Shown here one piece after another: positions 48,480 through 59,734 of a stretch of 64,000 bases of DNA. The position numbers and the translations under genes were made by a program. Origin of the DNA: Gnetum montanum. Its lineage: Eukaryota > Streptophyta > Gnetopsida > Gnetales > Gnetaceae. The stretch is from NCBI GenBank assembly GCA_015680685.1, contig MNCI01002198.1, forward strand, positions 300,708 through 364,707. The letters are read 5' to 3'. A model generated the notes under the pieces. It was not told the DNA's origin, did no database searches, and worked only from the letters and a program-made list of their open reading frames with translations. Position 1 is the first letter of the stretch. Every line of letters starts with the position of its first letter.

Positions 48480-49590
48480 CAAACCTTTGACATAGGAAGT
48501 TGGGCCACATAAATAAGGAAATTCTTGAAACCTTAGTATTAAAGGAAATGGTCTGTGGTCTTCCTAAGCTCAAAGATTTCAACCTAAATACATGTGAAGC
48601 CTGTCAGAAAGTGAAACAAACAAGGGTAATATTTGGTAAGGAAAATTGTATTTCTATTGCTCATCCCTTAGATCTCCTTCATATTGATGTTGTTGGTCCA
48701 ATTCAAACTCTTGGCCTGGGAAAGAAAAGATATTTTTTGACCACCATTGATGATTATTCTCACTTCACTTGGGTTGCCTTTTAATATCACAAAGATAAGG
48801 TGTTTGATCATTTTTTGAGAATTAGCAATTAGATCTAGAAAGAAAAAGGATATGATATTACAGTTATCAAAAGTGACAATGGAGGTGAGTTCAAAAATGC
48901 AAAGTTTAAAAAATTTTGTCAAATGAATGGTATTCTACATCAATTCTTTGCTACAAGAACTCCTCAACAAAATGAAGTAGCTAAATAAAAAAATAAAATC
49001 TTAAACGAAATGAGGAGAACCATATTAAACAATCAAAATCTACCTCATCACTTTTGGGTTGAAGCCATCAACACTACTTGTTATGTGTCCAATAGATTTA
49101 TGATAAAAAGATTCACTTCTAAAACTTCTTATGAATTATGGACTGATAGAAAATCATTGGTAACTTATTTTCATGTTTTTGGTTCAAAATGCTATATTTT
49201 GAATGATAAAGATAACTTGAGAAATTTTGATGAAAAAATCAATGAAGGCATTTTCTTAGGATATTCTCTAGTTAGCAGGGCTTATAAGGTGTTTAACAAA
49301 AGAATAATTATGGTGGAGGAAACCATAAATGTCAAAATAGATGATCATGACATTACTTTTCCTCAACCTGATGATGAAACTATTCCCATTGAAAAACTAT
49401 CTAGCCCAACTCAAGTGCAAGATGACAAAAATTTAGAATCTAGTAGTGATCATGAAGAAGAAGAGAATGGTGATCAAGAGATATTCTCCACTCAACTAAA
49501 AATGCCTAGACTTAATAAAACTCACTCTCTTAATGATGTTATTGGGGAAGTTCATGATGGTGTTTGTACTAGAAGTCAAATCAAAGAGAT
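48480..49590 (+). pseudogene. Integrase pseudogene of element H
   Basis: HRKLGHINKEILETL and CEACQKVKQTR form the HHCC zinc region. The catalytic core follows as LLHIDVVGPIQT (D), VIKSDNGGEFKNAKF (D) and TPQQNEVAK (E). Stops are few, at 48783, about 48829 and about 48986. The C-terminal part (49010-49590) is open, with VFGSKCYILNDKDNLRNFDE, GIFLGYS and an acidic stretch. This is the best preserved gene in H. It ends in a frameshift into RT near 49640. Confidence 0.9.
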
Positions 49591-51150
49591 TTGTACTTTT
49601 TCCGCATTCTCTCCCAACTTGAACCCAAAACCTTTAAGGAAGCCGAAAGAGAGGAAGGATGGATTTCTACTATGCAAGATGAACTTATTCAATTTGCTAG
49701 AAATGATGTATGGGAATTGACACCTAGGCCCAATGATAAACCTGTTATTGAAAAAAAATGGGTCTTCAAGAACAAGACTGATGATAATGAAAACATCATT
49801 AAAAACAAGGCTAGATTGGTTGCCAAAGGATGCAGCCAACAATAAGGAATTCATTTTGATGAAAATTTTGCTCCTATTGCTACGCTAGAATCTATTAGAC
49901 TTCTTTTGGTCTATGCTAACATTAATAACATCAAACTCTATCAAATGGATGTCAAAAGTGCCTTCTTGAATGCAATTGTACAAGAAGAAGTTTACATTGA
50001 ACAACTTGAAGGATTTGTTAATTCCATCAAGCCTAATTATGTCTACAAGCTTAAGAAAGCTCTCTATGATCTTAAACAAGCTCCAAGAGCTTGGTATGAA
50101 AGAATTTCTTAACACCTCACATTAAATGGATTTGAAAGAGATAAGGCTTATGTCACTTTATTTCTTAAAAGAGAAGGTAAAGATCTTCTAATAGTTCAAG
50201 CTTATGTTGATGACATTATTTTTGATGCCACTAATGAAATTATTTGGAAGAAATTTTTTGATCTCATGCAATCTAAATTTGAAATGAGCATGATGGGAGA
50301 TCTCAAGAACTTTCTTGGGTTTCAAATCTATTAAATAGCTGATGGAACCTTTATATGTCAAACCAAATATGCAAATGATCTTCTACTCAAATACAAACTA
50401 GCTGATGTCAAAATTAAGGGTACTTCTATGGCTGCAAATTCTAAGCTTATTAAATACAATCAAGGTAAGCCAGTTGATCCCAAGCTTTATAGAGGTATGA
50501 TTGGTAGTCTTCTCTATTTAACTGCTAGTACATCAAATATAGCCTTAAGTGTAGGATTGTACGTCAAATATTAGTCAAATCCATAAGACTCCTATTACCA
50601 AGCTATTAAACATATTTTTCACTACTTGAAAGGTATTACTAAGTGGTGCCTTTGGTATCCAAAGGATTCTTCCCTTAATCTCTAGTTATTTTGATGCATA
50701 TTGGGTAGGTTATTCTAATGATCGTCGTAGCACGAGTGCCAACTATTTCTTCTTGGGAAGAAGTCTAGTTTCTTGGACAATCAAGAAGCAAACCTCTATG
50801 GATCTCTCAATAGTAGAAGCTAAATATATCTCTATCAATAGTTGTTATTCTCAATTACCTTGGATGAAGGAAAATCTCAAAGATTTAGGAGTAAAAGTAA
50901 ATTCAACTCCTATTTATTGTGACAACAAGAGCATATCAACATGACAAAAAATCCCATCCAACATTCTCATACCAAACATATTGAGATTCATCCTCGCTTT
51001 ATATGAGAACATACACAATGTGGTCATCTAAGGCTAGAATTTATTGGAACATAGAGTCAACTAGCTGATGCCTTTACCAAACCTCTCAATGAACGTCAAT
51101 TGGCTTCTCTATGCAAAGATATGGGGATAGGACCTTGTCCTATCATGTAA
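49591..51150 (+). pseudogene. Reverse transcriptase and RNase H pseudogene of element H
   Basis: RT motifs in order: GWISTMQDELIQFARNDVWE, KWVFKNKTDDNENIIKNKAR, LVAKGCSQQ, YQMDVKSAFLNA, VYKLKKALYDLKQAPRAWYE and the catalytic YVDDI (50203-50217). RNase H follows with stops and a frameshift (SIVEAKYISINSCYSQLPW, YCDNKSIS, HTKHIEIHPRFI, QLADAFTKPLNERQLA). It would be expressed as one polyprotein with integrase. Broken in several places, for example at 49843, 50110 and 50333. Confidence 0.9.
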
Positions 51151-51267
51151 GTCTCTTTATGCTTTCTATATTTATACAAAACAAAAAAAGAACACACACA
51201 CACACACAACATTTTTTACTTATGCATCTATTTAGGGGAAGCTTGTCTCACCTTTTTGGTTATGTCC

Positions 51268-51280
51268 AAAAAGGGGGAGA
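51268..51280 (+). other. Polypurine tract 1 of H
   Basis: AAAAAGGGGGAGA precedes the second tract by about 80 bases. Confidence 0.7.
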
Positions 51281-51346
51281 AGTAGCCTATGTATTATTAT
51301 GTATTGGGACAAAATTAATCTATTTTCTTAAGTTTTGAACATTATC

Positions 51347-51358
51347 AAAAAGGGGAAG
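51347..51358 (+). other. Polypurine tract 2 of H
   Basis: AAAAAGGGGAAG lies directly before the LTR start TGTAGACC. Confidence 0.75.
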
Positions 51359-51360
51359 CT

Positions 51361-52361
51361 TGTAGACCTTTTGGTATGCCAAAACATTAAGGAAAATTAA
51401 GAACAAGGTTATTTGTATGGTTGTGTGGTTGTGTGATTATTATGTTTGTAGAACAAGAACTTGGATTAAGACAAGAAGGTTTGCAGAAGCTTAAGAACAT
51501 GGACAAGGAGCGAAGAATTCAAAGTGCCAAGAAAGGGTGAAGAAAGACATCTTCAAGAAATAGTAGATGTCTTGGTAGAATTGAAGGAAACACAAGTAAA
51601 GACGTCTCTACAAAATAGCAGACATCTTTCACCAGACAAAGACATCTTCCCAGAATGGAGGCTAGATGTAGAAAGACATCTCAACCACAAAAAAGACATC
51701 TTCCATGACTGTAAACTAGTCATTGTATTATTTCCAAGATCAAATTTGGAAACATAGTGGCTATAAGAAGACATAATTCTTATTAGGAAATGTGCAAGCT
51801 CTTGTACTATCATTGTGTAATCATTTGGCAATCATTGTAATCCTACTTTCTCTTCATTATTCTATCTTTTATCTATTCTAAAGTGAGTTGTACCTCAAGT
51901 ACAAGGATCAAAAAAATAAGTTGCATTCATTATTTCCCTATGGGGTTGATGTGCTTCTTGTAGGAAGGCATCTTACTTAAGCTTGTCAAGATCCTACAGG
52001 ATTGAGTGTTGGTGTAGCATGACAACACTCCAAAGTGAAGCTCAAAGTTGTAAAGGTAGTGGAATCCTTAAAACTACATTGTAAGTTTGTTAGGACCTTT
52101 TGGGGTTGAGTGGATTTGTAGCATCAAATCACTCTGGAGCAAAACGTAGAGCTTATACAATGTGTAGTACCCTTCAAACCACAATTTAGAAGGAACAAAG
52201 TTTGGAGGTGTGTTTGCGAACTTCCCTCTAAGTGTAGACTACCCAAGTTGGGGAACCAGGTTAAAATTGGTGTGTGCTTTGTGTAAAATAATTTTCTTAG
52301 GAAACTTATTTATCTTCACCACCACCCCCCCCCCCAACCTCCATCCTCCCTTTGATTCTAC
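51361..52361 (+). repeat. 3' LTR of element H (about 1.0 kb)
   Basis: It starts TGTAGACCTTTTGG after the purine tract and ends near TTGATTCTA. The end coordinate is estimated from where it stops matching the 5' remnant. At 51543-51705 there is an array of at least six AAGACATCTTC/AGATGTCTT motifs, probably the U3 enhancer region. A run of 12 C at about 52325 is a likely sequencing soft spot. Confidence 0.75.
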
Positions 52362-52868
52362 CTCTTTAAAATTTTTTGGTTCAAGTTGTGAAAGATAGAC
52401 AGCATAAGCACATATTTCTTTTGTTTGGCTCCGAGTTCGGATTCCATATTCTACTTGTCCAATAACATCATTGAAAGAATATGATCTACGAAGTCTAGGA
52501 ATTTTGGGCTAAGTTGGAGAAGTAACCTCATTCTCACTTCTTATTTTAGAATCTTTATCAATTTAAACTTGGGAAGTGCTAGATGTCTTTTGGATAAGAA
52601 CTTCTTCTTCATCAAATTGTGGGGTAGGACTATCAGTCTCATCTATTTTAACATTTATAGTTTCCTCCATAATATTAGTTCTTTTTTTGAAAACGCTATA
52701 AGCCATACTAATAGTTGAATATCCTAGAAAAATTCCCTCATCAGTTTTAGGATCAAATTTTCTCAAAGCATCTTTGTCATTAAGAATATAACATTCTGAG
52801 CCAAAAACATGAAAATAACCAATAAATGGATTTCTACTAGTTCATATCTCATAAGGAGTTTTAGTAGT
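52362..52868 (-). pseudogene. Copia relic F, second part (integrase C-terminus to RT start)
   Basis: The minus strand reads MRKFDPKTDEGIFLGYSTIS, VFKKRTNIMEETINVKIDET and RTRSQTKEI, closely parallel to H (NVKIDDHDIT, CTRSQIKEI). It continues the integrase that is interrupted at 59081 by element E. The lower end at about 52362 is where H was inserted, within LEPKNFKE-type sequence at the start of RT. Confidence 0.85.
52864..52868 (+). other. Target-site duplication of E, left copy
   Basis: GTAGT immediately before the LTR start. The identical pentamer follows the 3' LTR at 59076-59080. Confidence 0.88.
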
Positions 52869-53691
52869 TGATGAATCATGGTTTGTCAAGTGCTGATATC
52901 TAACCCTTGACATCAAAGCCTTGACGTCGGACCCTTAACATTAGACCCTTAATATCAGACCCTCGATATCGAGTACACGATATCACGGCCTGGATAACGA
53001 TATCGGATACATGATATCGTGATTCCTGTATAAGCCTATAAATACACCTTTGGGTGCATCAGAAGGAGTGTTAGAGTCAATTAGTATAGAAGTAGAGTCT
53101 TTTTGTTCATTTTTAGTTCATCTCAACTCTTCCCCAGTGCATGCCCACAATGTGATGATTGTAATTATACGAAACCTTTATTCGAGTGTGACGTACTTGG
53201 ACATGCACATGACTGGCAATAAAGATCGAGATTACTCCATCATTGTAGCATTCACTTAGTTTTAATTGCTTAATTGTTATTGTTATTTATTACTTTCTTA
53301 ATTAATGTTTCTTTATCTTCCTTTACTCTCCCTGTTATTAAATGCAAAATGAGTATGACTTAATCACGAGCATTTAAGTGTGACTACTTGGTAACCTAGT
53401 AGTGTATCTAGGAGTGCTCAAGTAATATATGCTTGGTAATCCCAAAAGTAGTACACGAGGTCCAAGATATGTATGGATGATTAAGGATAGATGCTCATTG
53501 CATTTAGGCTAGCTTAGATTCTCTTCTCCCACTCCCTCTTAGCTTAAAACAAAGTTATTTTCCATTGCCTCTAGGAGTAGCACTAGTTTAGGCCCACATC
53601 ATACACCTCACTCTGGACTAAACCATATGTGACAAAGTAAATAATAGTTTGGGTGGGAAGACAGTGAACTATGATCAATGTGTAACTATCT
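52869..53691 (+). repeat. 5' LTR of element E, incomplete
   Basis: It matches the 3' LTR (58144-59075) until the N at 53692; about the last 95 bases are missing. The core promoter has ATATCG motifs at about 52971-53020 and a TATAAATA box at 53037-53044. Confidence 0.88.
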
Positions 53692-54068
53692 NCAAACTAT
53701 TATTTACTTTGTCACATATGGTTTAGTCCAGAGTGAGGTGTATGATGTGGGCCTAAACTAGTGCTACTCCTAGAGGCAATGGAAAATAACTTTGTTTTAA
53801 GCTAAGAGGGAGTGGGAGAAGAGAATCTAAGCTAGCCTAAATGCAATGAGCATCTATCCTTAATCATCCATACATATCTTGGACCTCGTGTACTACTTTT
53901 GGGATTACCAAGCATATATTACTTGAGCACTCCTAGATACACTACTAGGTTACCAAGTAGTCACACTTAAATGCTCGTGATTAAGTCATACTCATTTTGC
54001 ATTTAATAACAGGGAGAGTAAAGGAAGATAAAGAAACATTAATTAAGAAAGTAATAAATAACAATAAC
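53276..54068. repeat. Perfect 376 bp inverted repeat bounded by N bases
   Basis: 53276-53651 and 53693-54068 appear to be exact reverse complements with 41 bases between them. N bases lie at 53692 and 54069. The sequence is E LTR. An exact match amid LTR pairs that differ noticeably points to an assembly artefact and not a foldback element. Confidence 0.8.
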
Positions 54069-54069
54069 N

Positions 54070-56081
54070 CCAGTTATTTCTCTTCCTCTACCACATCAAC
54101 AGCAGGTCATGACATGGATGACCATCTTTCGAGAGATTGGCATAGAACTAAAAATCAGGCTCACAGGAAAAATCAAGAATGCCAACATGAACAAGGAAAA
54201 CATTATTCCAACTCACAAATTCATAACCTAAGTAGTGACGATGACTACTAGCCACTAAGAGCCTAATGCATATACAAGAGGCTATTCAAATATCTTGCAG
54301 GCATCGCAAAGAAAGCCGTCTACCCAAGCTTGATTTAAACAACTTTCCCAAGTTTTTAGGAGGTTATGATATAGATCTGCAATAGCATTTACAAGCCTTC
54401 TATGATGCTTGTGCGTGGAATAATATTGATAATGGATGGCAAAAACTTAAGCTCTTTCCTATGATACTCATTGGCTAAGTATGGTATAGATCCTTAAAAT
54501 CAAAATCAATTCGTAGATGGCCAACAATGGTAGAACTCTTTACTGAACAATATCAAACCTATGCCAAAGTGTCAGCCTTGAGGAGACAAATCCAAGAATG
54601 AAAACAAGGGCAACATGAAACCTTGGACATGGCCTTAGAAAGATACTATCCTTTGTTAAACAAATGTCCAGGCCATGGGTTCTTTGAGGAGAGGCTAATG
54701 TATCACATCATGGATGGACTTCGTAATGAAATAAGGGAGACTCTAGGGATGTATGCCCCAGGTCAACTATATGAGCTACAAACCACCAACTCCAAGAGCT
54801 TATCCAATAGGTAGCAAAAGAAGAAGGAGAAATAGCTAAATGGGAGAATGTTGAAAGTTCTCAACAGGACCAAAATCTCAACTTAGCAAGGGTCCATGAT
54901 CATGAAGAGGAGAAATCAACTCACTTCAAGGAGGTGGAATCATCTTTGTCAATCCTACAATCACTAGATGAAATCAAGGCAAAGATTAATAAGATGAAAA
55001 AATGGGTACATAAAAAATATGGAGAATATGCTAACATTAGTAGAGGTAGAACTATCTTAAATCACAAAACAAGAGAGGACACCATGCAACAATCAGAACA
55101 AAGGGTTGAAGACAATAAGAATAGGAGCTCAACTGTCAATCATGCGTATCACTGTAATGTTTTTCTATACAATCACCCAAAGGTCAATGACCAATCTTAT
55201 CACATTTACATAAGCATTGGGGAGGAATGCTACATCCAGTTTTTGTATAGAAATATTGGGTTCAACCGTAGTGGAAAAAACCCTAGTCATGGGGAAAATC
55301 ACCACCAACTAGACCATACCCTTTGTATGTCCCAACACCAAATGCTTATTATGTGCAACACCCTGTTTCTCCAACCATATCAATATCCTCTACTTCACCT
55401 CATGGCTATCATTCTCCTAAGTACTATTCACCCATGTCCTCTCCAACAAGATCACCACCTTATGTGTCTTACAATTTTCCTCAACCTCAATATTTCCATC
55501 CTTCACCTCCTTCTACATCGCCACCAATTGTACCAGAAGGTTTTGCACCACAGCACCAACCCACAAACATTACTTATGTTGCTACTATCAATAACAGTGG
55601 AGGTACTCAATAGCGTTCTTTCTTTAGGCATGGCCGTAGAAAGAAACAGCACGATTCTAAAACCACTACATCCTCCAACTCAGCACAAGCCAAATGTTGT
55701 GATGCATCTTTATCCTCAAACTCAATGCCTCCTAGTACTTTATCCAGGCCACCAATCAACACTCCAACAGCCATGTAGCCCAATAAATATAACCACATAG
55801 GGATACATATTGATCGTTGCATACCATCTTACGATCATGGGTGCCATAGTGGGTTAGCTCCTTATCACATGACCACATCTTATAATCTACCCCACTATGT
55901 TTACTATAATCAAGTGTGTGCATCCCAATTTGGGTACATTCCTACTACCATACCAAAAGACACCCAGTGGTTGGGATATGACCAAACCCCAATCTTTCCA
56001 ACATGCATGGATCCAAATTTTTCATTTATTAATTCTATCCCTACTCAAAGGTGCAGTCATGGGAGATACCCTCCATTCTAA
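54070..56081 (+). pseudogene. gag: Gag pseudogene of element E
   Basis: It starts inside the gene because the N-terminus is lost at the N. The core includes FPKFLGGYDIDLQ, WNNIDNGWQKLKLFP, DMALERYYPLLNKCPGHGFF (54623) and EIRETLGMYAPGQLYEL. The zinc-knuckle position reads CNVFLYNHPK with the second Cys lost. A proline-rich region follows. The end (55820-56081) has the post-protease linker fused to Gag (TTIPKDTQWLGYDQTPIF) and the RYPPF ending shared with A and D. At least two frame changes. Confidence 0.8.
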
Positions 56082-56209
56082 CAAGCAGAATTAGTAAATG
56101 TCTTTCCCCTTCTTTGCTTTTACAAGTTTTTGTTTTCTAGTTTTTCATTTCTAATTTATTGTTTTATCTTTTTATGGGTAATCTCATATATGAATAAAAC
56201 ACTCATGTG

Positions 56210-56303
56210 ACCTGTTGATTGAGGTGTTGTTCTATGCTATCAAGTCTCAAGTGACNAACCTGTTGATTGAGGTGTTGTTCTATGCTATCAAGTCTCAAGT
56301 GAC
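56210..56303 (+). repeat. 46-base direct duplication around an N
   Basis: 56210-56255 and 56258-56303 are identical and separated by N plus A. Element A has the region once (near position 40-80, minus), so this looks like an uncollapsed contig overlap. Confidence 0.8.
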
Positions 56304-56617
56304 TAATTATTTGGATAGTGAGCCCACAACATCCACCCACCCATTCTATTAATAAGAGGTTCCACTCTAGGTATGATGATATTCTTATCATCATGAAAAC
56401 TTAAAAGTAATTTTGTGCTCATTATGACCAGAGCAAAGAATAATGGACTAAGAAGGAATGGCCATGGTGTGAGATCAAGGGAACTTGTGGGTTCTCTTTG
56501 GTGACTTTTGTAGGTGTTATCATGCAGCCTGGTCATATTAAGATCCTTGTAGATCTAAGAAAAAATGGGAGTAAGAGTAAAAAAGGAACTCCCTAAAGAA
56601 ACTAAATGCTATTCTGG

Positions 56618-56658
56618 GGGTCCCACTAGAAAGACATGCACCCATGTCTGAAGGTTGG
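56618..56658 (+). other. Conserved spacer block in E
   Basis: GGGTCCCACTAGAAAGACAT followed by GCACCCATGTCTGAAGGTTGG, nearly identical to the minus strand of 39952-39912 in D and similar to 24119-24082 in C. Confidence 0.6.
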
Positions 56659-57163
56659 AAGCTTCTCTGATTCACTGTTGGAAAGGACAAAGTGCCAAAG
56701 TAGCTAAAGAAAAAGAAGATGAACCACACAAGAAAAGATCAAAGAAAAATTATGTGTGTGTGCCATAGATTCCAAATTACTCATCCCTTGAACAAAACAC
56801 AAAGTAATCATACACCTTGCTATTGTGGTGCTCTTATGGTTGCCCATCATTGGATGAAATAATGCGATGTCACTAATCAAAAAAATGGACTTGATCTTGA
56901 TTTTGAAGCAACAAGCTAATGACACATTAACCACACCCTACACTTAGGATTCATTGTATCCTAGGTTAGTTACCTCATGTCCCAATCTCTGCAATCTCTT
57001 CTATGACTCATTTCAACTCACTGTCTAAGTATTTTCTAACTTGTGTCTTATGTGGCATAGAATTTATACCTCATCGTAGTGGTATTTAACATGTGTGTGT
57101 TTTGTTGCATTAGTGTAGATTACATTTAACCCTTCTAGTGCCTACAGACATTTTAAGGTGTGG

Positions 57164-57218
57164 TTACGCAAGGGCATTATAGGTTGGAACCTACTTTGGG
57201 GAGGACCCACTTGCGTGA
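57164..57218 (+). other. Conserved stem-loop in the spacer of E
   Basis: TTACGCAAG (57164-57172) pairs with CTTGCGTGA (57210-57218), one G-U pair. The inner hairpin TGGG-GAGGA-CCCA is at 57197-57209. A further TAGG/CCTA pairing is possible in E and D only. Confidence 0.65.
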
Positions 57219-57530
57219 CTTTTGTAATTTGTACTTGTTGCACACCACCACATCATTTTATACCCTCCAAGTACTTCATTGCCAAATTTATTTTTTTCTT
57301 TATCATCATTTTATCAAACATTCCTCAAAACCATTATACATCCTTTTATGTGTCACCTAAACAAATCAAGTCCGACATTCAACTTTTAGGACAACTTCCT
57401 TGAAAAATTTCTAACTCTAAAATCACACTAAGTAAAGAATTCAACATTTATTAAAGGAAATGAGTAAGGTATGAAATAATTGAACTTCTTGTAATAACCT
57501 TACTAACAATTGATCTTTGTGTGATTATAG

Positions 57531-58013
57531 ATGGGTCCTAAAAGAGGACAACAAGGAGGACCTTCTCAAGGTGCAACTGAACGCCTAGGAGGAGGCAGAG
57601 GCAAAGGACCTCATGCAAAACATGTAGATCAGGATGCACAATCATTCAACATCCATCAGGAAACTCCTATCACTGCACAATCTAGCCAAGCAAAAGGTGG
57701 AGAGGTCAAGGCTCGAGCCTATGAAGAGAAATGACGGCTATTTGTAGCATGGCATGTCAAGGCCAATCAAGTGTTCGCGTAGCTGCCATGTCCATGGGGA
57801 GTGTTGACTCCATCACACATTGGAACATCAACATAGACAACTCATAATCCTTGGATAGAAGAGGAGAAACATCAAGCACTTCTTCAATGGTATCAATCTC
57901 AGAAGCCTAGAGCGTAGGACAAGGAAAGGCACCCATGGAGGAGCCATCCCCACCGGGAAGCCCATGAGCTCCACAAGTTTTATCTTTTGTGTTTGTGTCC
58001 AAATTTTTTTTAG
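57531..58013 (+). pseudogene. Short ORF3 of element E with in-frame internal deletion
   Basis: MGPKRGQQGGPSQGATERLG matches the ORF3 N-terminus of D (MAPKRGAQGEPS). After about 67 codons and one TGA the same frame continues straight into the conserved ORF3 C-terminal tail: LFVAWHVKANQVFA, LPCPWGVLTPSHIGTST and EEEKHQALLQWYQSQ. These align with B (FEAWFVNLKELIL, LPYPWEIPVLAHIEEA, EEKMRALLKAF). The globular and coiled-coil parts, about 800 codons, are missing. Three TAG codons also interrupt. It is either a fortuitous in-frame deletion or a reduced but once-useful protein. Confidence 0.7.
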
Positions 58014-58130
58014 TCCCACATTACAGCATGAAACAGTCCATGGTCATTCAATAATCTCATACCTATCCCCTGTTTGTAATTAAATGAACTTGTTCCTCAC
58101 TTTCTTTGACTTAAGGACGAGTTGTTATTC

Positions 58131-58143
58131 AGTTGTGGGGGTA
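58131..58143 (+). other. Polypurine tract of E
   Basis: AGTTGTGGGGGTA directly precedes the 3' LTR. Confidence 0.88.
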
Positions 58144-59075
58144 TGATGAATCGTGGTTTGTTAGGTGCTGATATTAGATCCTTGACATCGAACCCTTGAC
58201 ATTAGACCCTTTACATGGGACCCTTGACATCAGATCCTTAATATTGGACCCTCGATATCGGGTACACGATATTGGGGCCTAGATAACGATATCGGATACA
58301 CGATATTGCGATTCTTGTGTAAGCCTATAAATACACCTTTGGGCACATAAGAAGGAGTGTTAGAATCAATTAGTATAAATTAGAGTCTTTTTGTTCATTT
58401 TTAGTTCATCTCAACTCTTCCCTAGTGCATGCCTGCAGTGTGATGATTGTAATTATATGGAACCTTTCTTCAAGTGTGACGTACTTGGACACATACATGA
58501 CCGGCAATAAAGATCAAGATTACTCCATCATTGCAGCATTCACTTAGTTTTAATTGTTTAATTGTTATTGTTATTTATGGCTTTCTTAATTAATGTTTCT
58601 TTACCTTCCTATACTATCCCTGTTATTAAATGTGAAATAAGTACAACTTAATCACGAGCATTTAAGTGTGACGACTTGGTAACCCAGTAGCGTATCTAGA
58701 AGTGCTCAAGTAATATATGCATGGTAATCCCAGAAGTAGTACACAAGGTCCAAGATGTGTACGGATGATTAGGGATAGATGCTCATCGCACATAGGCTAG
58801 CTTAGATTCTCTTCTCCCACTCCCTCTCAGCTTAAAACAAAGCTATTTTCCATTGCCTCTAGGAGTAGCACTAGTTTAGACCCACATCATACACCTCACT
58901 CTAGACTAAACCATATGTGACAAAGAAAATACTAGTCTAGGTGGGAAGACAGTGAACTGCAATCAACGTGTAACTATCTAGATACCACAACTAGCCCATC
59001 CACGAAGTTCGACCGGATCGTGCATGAATGCTTGTATTCATATGGTTGAGTGTAGGGGTACCTAGCCACTCATCA
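58144..59075 (+). repeat. 3' LTR of element E (932 bp)
   Basis: It runs from TGATGAATCG to CTCATCA. A TATAAATA box is at 58326-58333 with ATATCG motifs upstream (58254-58312). It is followed by GTAGT (59076-59080). Confidence 0.92.
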
Positions 59076-59080
59076 GTAGT

Positions 59081-59734
59081 GAATCTTCTTACCAAAACTC
59101 TATTAGAGACATAGCATGTAACATTGATCATTTCAACCCAAAAGTGATAAGGACTATATTTGTTATTCAAGATAGTTCTCCTCATTTCATTTAAGTTCTT
59201 GTTATTTCTTTCTACAAGACCATTCTATTGAGGAGTCTAGGAGTAGAAAATTGATGTAGAATGTCATTCATCTAACAATATTGTTTAAATTTAGCATTCT
59301 TAAATTCTCCGCCATTGTCACTTTTGATGACATTGATACCACAACTATTTTCATTTTGTATTTGATTATGAATTTTCATAAAATGATCAAAAACTTCATC
59401 CTTGTGATATAAGAACACAGCCCAAATAAATTATGAAAAATCAACAACAATAGTTAGAAAATATCTTTTCTTTTCTAAACTAAGAGTTTGAAAAGGACCA
59501 ACCAAATCCATGTGAAGTACATCTAAAGGATGAGAGGTAGAGATATAATTTTTCTTATCAAACCTTACCCTTGTTTGTTTTTCTTTCTAACAGGCTTCAC
59601 AAGTATTCAAAGAGAAATCCTTTAGTTTGGGTAACGTGTGAACCATCTCTTTTGAGATAAGGATTTGAAGAATATCTTTGTTTATGTGACCTAGTTTCCT
59701 ATGCCACATATGGCATGTGGATCCTAGGATCCAC
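59081..59734 (-). pseudogene. Copia relic F, first part (integrase)
   Basis: The minus strand reads WHRKLGHINKDILQIL, CEAC then a stop then KEKQTRVRF, SHPLDVLHMDLVGPFQT, VIKSDNGGEFKNAKF and MRRTILNNKYSPYHFWVE. This is the same integrase as in H with a frameshift before the glutamate region. Element E interrupts it after VRRFTT, and it continues at 52868. The upper end coincides with an 18-base palindrome. Confidence 0.85.

Larger units (their letters stand above)
47325..52361 (+). mobile_element. Element H: Ty1/copia element
   Basis: It contains a short 5' LTR remnant (47325-about 47382), an initiator-Met-type primer site, a shortened gag, protease traces, integrase, RT and RNase H, two purine tracts and a 3' LTR (51361-about 52361). 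Integrase before RT defines copia. The two AAAAAGGGGGAGA-like tracts recall the multiple tracts of Sireviruses, but I do not claim that genus. It is inserted into copia relic F, whose reading resumes at about 52362. Confidence 0.88.
56082..57530 (+). other. Non-coding spacer between gag and ORF3 of E
   Basis: It contains a 46-base direct duplication at an N, the conserved block at 56618-56658 and the conserved stem-loop at 57164-57218. No gene is supported: the minus-strand ORFs at 56303-56934 and plus-strand ORFs at 57158-57403 are not shared with D. Confidence 0.65.
52869..59075 (+). mobile_element. Element E: non-autonomous gag/ORF3 element
   Basis: LTRs begin TGATGAATC and end CTCATCA, flanked by perfect GTAGT target copies. 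Between them are gag, a spacer with the conserved stem-loop, a short internally deleted ORF3 and a polypurine tract. Polymerase is absent. The end of the 5' LTR, the primer site and the start of gag are missing where two N bases bracket an inverted copy (53692-54069), which looks like a sequence assembly problem. Confidence 0.9.

Noticed and set aside
53276-54068. Foldback transposon or hairpin-forming element
   Set aside because: The arms are exact LTR sequence, bounded by N bases, and no independent ends or target duplication exist.
57158-57403. Small gene in the E spacer
   Set aside because: The start overlaps the conserved stem-loop and the reading is not kept in D.
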